Source of the DNA: Hermetia illucens | Taxonomy: Eukaryota; Arthropoda; Insecta; Diptera; Stratiomyidae | Assembly: GCF_905115235.1 (NCBI RefSeq) | Contig: NC_051852.1 | Coordinates: 167,046,164-167,110,163, forward strand | Reading direction: 5' to 3' | Length of the DNA: 64,000 nucleotides | Shown here: positions 49,401-58,400 of the stretch, piece by piece | Layout of the letters: the number at the start of each line of letters is the position of its first letter | Position numbering within the stretch: the first letter of the stretch is position 1 | Translations under genes and position numbers: made by a program | Notes under the pieces: model-generated | The model's input: the letters and a program-made list of their open reading frames with translations, nothing else | Told to the model about the DNA's origin: nothing | Databases searched by the model: none

Positions 49401-52400
49401 GGACTCTGTGGAGGCGTGTTTAAACACTTTCGACAATTGTAGAGTAGCCAAAGCCGCGTGTGAAGTGCCGTATGCTTCGGATCATTGTCCTGTTGAAATA
49501 TATACTTCCTACGAATTCATAAATTTTGTGCACTCTGATGTAAATTAGTTTTAAGAATTTGCACATATTGCTTCGCGTTCATTATTCCATCAATAAAATG
49601 CAAGTTTCCAACACCAGAAGCTGCAAAACATCCCCAAATCATCAACGAACCACCTCCATGCTTAAATGTAGGAAGCATGTTTTTTGGATATAGCCTCGTA
49701 TTTTTTTCTCGCCATATACGAACCCGTCCGTCCGACAACTTTAGATTAATTTTGCACTCGTCTGAAAAAATTACTCGTTTCCTATAACGAAAATCCTTGT
49801 TTAGATATCTTTTTGCAAAGTTTAACCGTTTTCTTCTATTGACATTATTGATAAATGGCTTAGAAGCGGCAGTCCGGCTCTGTATACCGAATCTACGCAA
49901 ATAATTCCGAACACTTTGGGGTGTAATTTTAATTTGGAACTGGTTTTGCAAAAGTCCTGCTAATTTCACTGCACTTATCGTGTTATCCTGTCGAACAACA
50001 CGCCGAACAAAGGATTGGTGTCTCCTTGACAAAATTAATCTGTTTCCATTTCTTTTTTTCTTCTCGATTCTACCAGACGAATTGTAAATCTTTACTACAG
50101 ATTGAATTGTCGAGTGACTCCTATGCATAATTTTTGCAATTTGTCTCAAGGATTTACCATCCTTGTATAACTGTATCACTATCTTACGATCACTGTTCGA
50201 AAATTCACTACCTTTTCGACTCATTTGGAAAATTTGTTAAAGAATTAACTCTTTATTTGTAATTCCCAAAACACTTTAGCTCGAACTGTCAACCACACTT
50301 TTTCAAGAATTCACGGTTAGAATTTTACAGTGCAAAATGATTAATATCGTACAGGGATTGAGTTCAAGCCGCTAGTCGGGGTGTACGAATACGAATTTTG
50401 CTTCGATTGAATTTGGAAATTGTTCTCTTGAACAAACGGATGTAAATAAAATTTAAGATTAATGTTCTATAACAACTACATACATATTTATGTAAAAAAT
50501 TGTTATATAAGATTGAACGAATTTTCTATCATTTCTCAGAAATAACCCAAAAACCCGCAAAATATAGGGTGGACGAATACGAATTTTGCATACTGTACAC
50601 TTTCAAGCGTCTTACGAAATTCGTCGGATCTGGAGATCCTTGCCACTAGAATACGCCGTCAAATTAGTAGAAAGCATGCCTCGGAGATGCCAGGCAATTA
50701 TCGACGCCAGTGGTGACTGGACACATTATTGACAGAATTGCATCATTGTTTGTAATGTGTACAATGAATATGAAAGTTTCATCAAATAATTTTTTTTATA
50801 AATTAACACGACCACGCTCTTACTTGACAGACTATCTTCGAAATTGAACTGTTAAAATAGAGTTAGAAGTGGAAAAACCCACCGAAAATGATTGCGTTAC
50901 GTGTCATATCAGGAGAGACTGATCAGTCCATCAGCCCAGTAGAAAATTTAAAACCTTCCTCGATATGTCTATTCTCACATCGAGGAAGGTTCTGTATAGT
51001 CAACACACAGAGAGAAAATGTCTCGGGTGAACTTGCTTTTTCAAGAGTAAGACAATTGGATATCAAGGGTGATGGCATCGTGGTCACTGATACCGCAGAC
51101 GGTTTAAAAAAATGGGACAGTGTTTGGATTTGCAATTGCATACATTGATATTGCTAATTGTCTGGAAATGGTCAAGGTATGAATGGCCGTCCCTTACATT
51201 GTAGATAAGCGATGCCAGTTTAAAATGGGAAATATTGCGTCCAGTGGGGTATGTGGTCAGCCAATGGTACAATTTGAGACCATTATTATTGATGCACTTG
51301 TCCAACTAAGAGGTCTGTCTAACATTTCAGTCGCCCCCAAAATTAGGGACCACAATTTGCCAGTTAAGCAAGGTTGTTCCATGTAAAAGGTTTTGATGGT
51401 GGATAGGACGTCTGGATTAGATAATTGGTGGGGACAGTAGAGGGAAACGAGGTATAAAAAGTCGAATTGTTGTGCCTCCGGTTAGGTATGAGACACTTTG
51501 GTCAGGATGGTGCCTGCCTGTGCGGTAAAGGTTGAATTTTGGAAAAGTAGGTTTGTATTGACAGTAAACCTGGTCTCACACGGGGCACTATTTGAAGATT
51601 ATGTTCGGTTAGAAACAATTCGAACTCCTGCCTACGAACCCGACTACAAAGTTGATGATCAACTAAATGATTCTAACGTTCATAATTGAATGCCATAAGA
51701 TTGATTATTACATTGAACATCATTATGAACTGCCGGGATTGGTCGGCAATTCACGGAGATCTGGGATGGCTTGGTTAAAAGGTGCATGTGAAGGGAAGAG
51801 TTGAACTGAGAAGAGAAGTAGTAATCAAATGATAGCTAAACAAATCTTACAAAAGTATGAATATTTTTAAAAGAGTTTAAAATAAAACACTAACAACAGT
51901 TTATATGATTAAGGAATGGATAACAAATCACCGATAAAAATGCAATGAGATTTTGCCAAATGTACGCTGAAAGAAGAACTAGAAGAGGCAAGAATTATAA
52001 TGAAAGTAGGAAAACTCCTCCTCCTCCTCTTTAACCTGGCCCTCGAGAAAGTGATCCGTGATGCTGAGGTGAATGCAAGAGGTACGATCCTCTTCAAGTC
52101 CACCCAACTACTGGCCTATGCTGACGATATCGACATCATGGGAAGAACGACCCGAGACGTACAAACTGCCTTCATCCAGATCGAGCAGGCGGCGATTGGC
52201 GCGAGATCTTGGGCTGCACATCAATGAAGGCAAGACAAAATATATGGTGGCAACGTCAGCACCGAAGACGAATCAACCAACAACATCAAACCGCACTGGT
52301 CAAACACAAACACGAAGAAGAATAAGGATAGGAGAATACAACTTTGAGACCGTTGACAATTTCTCCTATCTAGGGTCGAAAGTCACAACCGATAACAACT

Positions 52401-55400
52401 ACGATGATGAAATCCGCGCACGGTTGTTGTCAGCCAACAGAGCCTATTTCAGCTTACAAAGACTGTTCCGCTCGAAACGTCTCACCATAAGGTCAAAGCT
52501 CTTACTGTACAAGACTATGATCTTGCCAGTCCTCATGTATTCCTCGGAAACTTGGGTTCTTAGCAAGAAAAATTGCGAACTCTTGGCTGCGTTCGAGAGA
52601 AGAATCCTCCGAAGAATTTTTGGCCCCCTACATGAGGATGGACGATTCCGTAGCCTACACAATGACGAAATCTATGAGCGATACCATGACCGTCCGGTTG
52701 TGGATAAAATCCGGCTCAATAGGTTACGGTGGGCGGGTCACTTAATCCGTATGGATGAGGATGATCCCACCCGGAAAGTCTATAAGGGCAATATCTATGG
52801 TAGAAAAAGAAGACGAGGCAGACCCTGCTTAAGATGGAGCGATGGCGTTGGTCAGGACGCCAGACAGCTTTTAGGGATATCGAATTGGTGGACCTCGGCG
52901 CAAAACCGGGATGTCTGGAGTTCCTTATTAAGGCAGGCCTAGACCGGATACCGGTTGTTGCGCCGTTGATGATGATGATGAATGCCCTTCAGCTAGCTAG
53001 CTTAAGGTTGAGATTATCAGCGCGAATTATCTGAACAATTTTCTAACTATTTATAGAAACGAACTAAGAGAAAAGCTCAGTAAACTGGATACCCAAAGTA
53101 ATAGCCTGCGGGGAAAAAAATAAAAAATTCAAAGGAGAGCTCCGAAAATCCAGCCAAGAAAAACAGTAGTCGTAGTCGAAGGTAAAAACGATATTTACCG
53201 GGTAAAAAAAAAATTAAAAATCCTGAGAAAAAAGTGCAATGGTGTGAAGATGATATCGCCAAATCCATAATTATTTATTCGACTGTAGTAAGATTTAACA
53301 AGCTAAAAAAATGTCGTATCCATCTGTTAGACCGCTGCAACGAAGGGCCCAAAATAAAGAATATTCATTTACCTATTCTGGACAACATTTGTGTCCTTTT
53401 ATTCTGTAAAACGAAAATAAGAGAGACATATGGTTACAACCAATCAGCGGATACAACTTTATGCCCAGCTGCCAATGTGCAAGCAGCAATGCTAAGAGGC
53501 CTTTTCGGTAATTGGAAGCAGCCTATATTTTATTATTTCCACCGTAGAATGTCAAAGGAGCTCCTCTGTGAAATAATTAGAACTGCAAAAGAACTGCGCG
53601 ACTAACCAAGTGCTTCAAAGAGAACTAGGGGTGACATTTGAAAATCCTTCGTAAGATTATAACTTCGTATTTTCAGTTTCACATGTAATAAGATTTTGGT
53701 CTTTTAGAATTATCAAAACATCGCGACCGGACAGCAAAATCTTCGTGTTCACTGTTGTTCGCCATCTGATAGAACTCCTGCGAAATCACTTCATCGATCA
53801 GGCGTGACAAAAGGAGGCGATATTATAAAAAAGCTGTTATCCCTTACTTCAGATGAACTGAGCATCAGACATAAGATTTCCTTGGCAAATTTAAATATGA
53901 AAAGGGCACAGCGGCAAAAAGTAAAGATCGCCACAAAGTTAGTCTCCCACACCATTGATATGGCTTTCTCTAGGACTGGAACTCTTGGTTACCTTGATGG
54001 TGAACCGTGAGTGCAATGTTCAACATTTTTCAAATTGACATTGCTATATTTAACTTACTTTGAAGAATTTAATCATTACAATAAATTATAGATAAATGAT
54101 TGGTTCACCGTTCTAAATGTAAGAGTTCCAAGCGCTGATTACAGAGAAAGAGTGAAAGCGTTCGGTCTAGGCGGATCAAGTGCAGACCAAAATCATAACG
54201 GGTATGAACCGGACAATGTAAGACATGCGAGTGAAGGGAAAGACAACACTACTCCCATTTCAAAACGGTTTCATTTTGTGGAAACCCTGTAAAGTAAATA
54301 AAAATAAAATAAAGTGTTTACAGGTACGAGGGTAGTTCAATAAGTCCTTAGAATGACCATCGGATGGCGCGCGAATCGCCCTAAATCATCTGTTTTTGGT
54401 CAGCGCCACTCCCGACTAGATATATAGTGCAGTCACAGTCCACATCTTCTGAGTTTACGTGTTTTTATAACCAATTGAAAAAAAAAATTGCTTGTTAAAA
54501 AAACGAGTTCAGAGCGGTAATAAAACATTTTCATTTAAAGGGCTTAACTCCATATGAGATAAAAAATGAATTAGACTCGGTTCATGGCACATCTGCCCCC
54601 GTCTTAGCAACGGTTTATAATTGGGTAAATGAATTTAAGCGTGGTCGTAAATCATCAAGTGACGAACCACGTTCAGGAAGGCCCGTAGAAGTGACTACTC
54701 CCAAAATAATAATAATAATGGCACAACAATCCATATTGGATCAGGGCCTTGAAGTGTGTTAGAGCACTTCATTCAAGACCGTAACGGTGCACTAGGAGGC
54801 AATGTGGTCAGCATTGCGCTCGCCCGAGATTATTACCCTGATTTGACTCAGGTACTCATTCACAGCTGAGTCGACTGGTATCCGTCGTCAAATCACGATG
54901 CAAATTTCACTGCCACCAGTGAGATTTGAACCGCGACCTTCCGTATGACAGCCTAGTGCTCTAACCACTGAGCTATCCGGACACGGACACACTCCCAAAA
55001 TCATCAATAAAATCCACGATATGGTGTTGAAGGATAAAAGATTAAAAGTGCGTGAGTTAGCTGTGACCACAGGGATATCAATAGGTACAGTTTTTTTCAA
55101 TTATACGTGAAAAATTAGGCATGAGAAAGCTATCAGCAAGTTCACAGTTTTTTGGGATGCCCGTGGAATTATCCTTATTGACTAATTGGAAAAGGGTAAC
55201 ACAATTACTGGTGAGTATTATGCATCATTATTAGGGCAGCTGAAAGAAGAAATTAAAAAAAACGACCACATTTGGCGAAAAAAAAGTTCTTTTTCATCAC
55301 GACAACGCCCGAGTTCACACGTGCTTCGTTTCAATGGCTAAAATTGAAGAATTAAACTTTGAATTAGTCGAACACCCACCGTATTCACCAAATTTAGCCC

Positions 55401-58400
55401 CCAGTGACTTTTTCTTATTTCCAAACTTGAAAAAATGGCTCGATGGACAGAGATTTACGGACAACGAAGACGTCATTGCCTCTGTAAGTGCCTATTTTGA
55501 GGAACTTCCGAAAACACACTTTTCTGAAGGATTAAAAAAACTTGAAAAACGATTGACCAAGTGTATAGAGCTCCAAGGAGATTATGTTGAAAAATAAAAA
55601 AAAATTTACTTAAAAAAAATGGTTTTTCCACTTTATTCTAAAGACTTATTGAACTACCCTCGGATCTTGCAAACGAACAAAGCACTTGTCGAGCTGTTCA
55701 ACTATACGATAGGAAGTATATCCTTACCTATCGATTAAATTAGAATTTTTGGAAAATTTCTTTTCGATTATAACAAGTAAAGGCGGTCTTAATTATCATC
55801 CTAATCACTTGCAATTAAAATACAGAATGGAACTCTATGATATGTCCAATTCGGTTAACACCGGCATAGGCAACACTCCTGACTTGGATCCTGTAGTTAC
55901 GGGTAAGATTTAAATCTAACCTATAATTTCCAATATATCTGACATTTCTTTTCAGGTAATGTCCTCTGCTCTTCAACAGAGCCTCCACCACTGGAGGAAA
56001 TTCAACAGGATGATTTCAGCGAGTTTGAGTACGATGAACCCGCAAACTTGGCAGGCTCATTTGCCATAAAATGAAGACCTTACATTCGGAGATTACAGTG
56101 GACGAAGCTGTAACGACCGGGCTGACATGGGTGGACCATCTTTTCGAGAGAGGATTATCTAATCTGGTGGACCTCGGCGCAAAACCGGGGTGTTTGGAGT
56201 TCCTTATTAAGGCAGGCCTAATCCGGATATCGGTTGTTGCGCCATTGATGATGGTTATTAAAAACAAAATTATTCATAAAAAAAAACGGATTTTTTTGAC
56301 CTGTCACGTCTACTTAAATTATCATAAACAACGAAAAGTAGAGGAAGATGACCTACATTTTGAGATTTCGATCATTTGTTGAATTGTGAAATAAAAAGGG
56401 CTAAGGATAGCAACTGAACATTCGTTGAGTGGAAGCCATCGTAGGATAACCCAATCGTAATTAAAATAGGAAAAGGAATAGGTGGATTCAGCACGGAAAG
56501 GGAACTTAACAGAGATCAGAACACCTCTACGAGTTGACCTATTAAATTTCCACGGTCTCTGTCACAAAGAAAAACAGAAGTAGTTCGGAAATTATAATCA
56601 TTTCACCCAAACAGATTTCAGAATTGCAAATAATGTGGTGCTGGAAAGCCAGGGGCAGATAGATTTAAGTGCAATACCTTGGTTCTTAGACCTCTCACAT
56701 TTTGATACTTCGGCAAGGTAGGCAGACAAAAATTTTTCGTAGTTTGTTCCTCTTGTAAGTTTTGATGAAAACATTTGCATTTGCATTTGGCTCGCTTATA
56801 TTCAATTCAAAACCCGCTAAGGGTATGAATTACAACGAACGAAATCGCATTTGTTAGAACCTACAACTGGTTTGACCTAATAAAAATGGAAAATTTTTTG
56901 TTTTGGGATGAGCTTGTCCAGAGCCTACCATCTACTTGATGGCGGGCTGCACATATTTGAGAAGTAACTTACTTCTGCTATTCAGTGTGCGGACTACTCT
57001 TTCGTGGGCAAGCGCCCAGTACTTTTAAAAATTTTATAATATTGGCTATGCGGTTTCGATCGCAGGACAGAGGCGATCTCATCAGACGCTGCCTCAGCGC
57101 CTCTACCCTGCGGAGCAGCGTGACCGAAAGCGGTAAGTTGATCGCAGGTTTTGAATTGAATATAAACGAGCCAAATGCCACCTGTTGCCGCTTTCGGTCA
57201 CGCTGCTCCGCAGGGTAGAGGCGCTGAGGCAGCGTCTGATGAGATCGCCTCTGTCCTGCGATCGAAACCGCATAGCCAATATTATAAAATTTTTAAAAGT
57301 ACTGGGCGTTTGCCCATGAAAGAGTAGTCCGCGCACTGAATAGCAGAAGTAAGTTGCTTCTCAAATATGTGCAGCCCGCCATCAAGTAGATAGTGGGCTC
57401 TGGACAAGCTCATCCCAAAACAAAACATTTTCCATTACCTTCTACAGCTTGGAAGGAATTTGTAGGTTTGGATCGAGGTCGTAAGGATACGTCTCCGTTA
57501 AGGGAACTATTATACTGCTGGGGGTACCATTCCGCTTGTTAATATTAAGAATTTCGAGAAAGGAAGCGAAATTCGTGAACACTAGTGTCGGATAAGGGTC
57601 CGAGCTTGGTATATAGGTTAAGGGGTCTGAATGCCAGGAAAATTGCTGAAATTTGGAGGAAATAACCTCGCTGCATCACATCACTCCGCCCCCACATGAA
57701 ACCTAGGGGTTTCAGCCACTGAACTCGACACTGCGCTCCCCATCATACGGCGAAGCGATCGCGACATTGATTTGGGGCGTAAACGGGCTTCAGCCTGGAT
57801 AAGGAGACAGCCTTTTTATGTTCACCGGACGAGTATCGTGTGGGAGGTGTGGTGAAGCTTGTATTTCAGGAGGCGCTTCAATCCCGAATCTGTGAGACCC
57901 GATCTCTTGTCGAAGACCGAATCACTTGGGAGTCTTGGGTTCTCCCCGTATACCAGCTCCCCGGGGCAGGCAGCAAATTCCTCTCGGCGGGTTGTTCTTA
58001 GGCTGAGTAGGACGAGAGGGAGGACCTGAGTTCAGGACGGATCATCGCGAGCCAGAATGGTGGCTTTCAGCGTCCGGTGCCAACGCTCTAGCATCCCATT
58101 GGATTGCGGGTGGTAAGCCGTAGTTCGCTGGTGTTTGAATCCCAGGAGTTTGCCTAACTCCGAGAAAAGGGTGGAATCAAATTGCATTAGGTTGAGGGGT
58201 CTGGGTCACCGGAAAATTACTGAAATTTGGAAGACTTTTGGGAAAAACTTTAAACGTGTGTATTTATGTTAATATTGAGAATTTCGAGAAAAGGAGTGAA
58301 ATTTGTGATCACTAGTGTCGGGATGTGAGCTTCAAAATGGTATATAAGTTGGGGGGACTGTCTGAGTGTCAGGAAAATTGCTGAAATTTAGAGAAATCTT

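Larger units (their letters stand above)
47935..50834 (+). mobile_element. Tc1-like transposon, broken, split by another Tc1
   Basis: Ends AGTCTGTCAAGTAAGACCGT (left) and its inverted copy with one change (right, near 50807-50833), with TA at the edges. Without the inner insert it is about 1.25 kb. Transposase pieces: 48221-48544 (ALTLRQGQAKLMAKGLDISY, FTDECSK), then HLWGCFSKQGFGTLHL, LQEDKDPKHRS and SPDANPIENVWAYI up to about 48940, resuming after 50597 with SMPRRCQAIIDASGDW. Stops at 48541 and near 48771 are visible. It lies in parcas intron 1. Confidence 0.88.
53060..56074 (+). mobile_element. P-element-like transposon, transposase split by a mariner
   Basis: P/THAP9-type transposase pieces in order: 53234-53605 (VQWCEDDIAKSIIIYSTVVR, NWKQPIFYYFHRRMSKELLC), 53804-54010 (LSIRHKISLANLNMKRAQRQ, KVKIATKLVSHTI, GTLGYLDG), about 54095-54170 (INDWFTVLNVRVPS, RERVKAFGLGG), then after the mariner 55700-55902 (YILTYRLIKLEFLENFFSII, SKGGLNYHPNHLQLKYR) and, after a 53-bp intron (GTAAG..CAG), 55956-56074. 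The THAP domain and terminal repeats were not found. Frames break between 53605 and 53804 and near 54010. Name by motif similarity to Drosophila P and human THAP9. Confidence 0.8.

Noticed and set aside
50888-51148. 86-codon gene
   Set aside because: Chance frame around a short inverted repeat; no recognised similarity.
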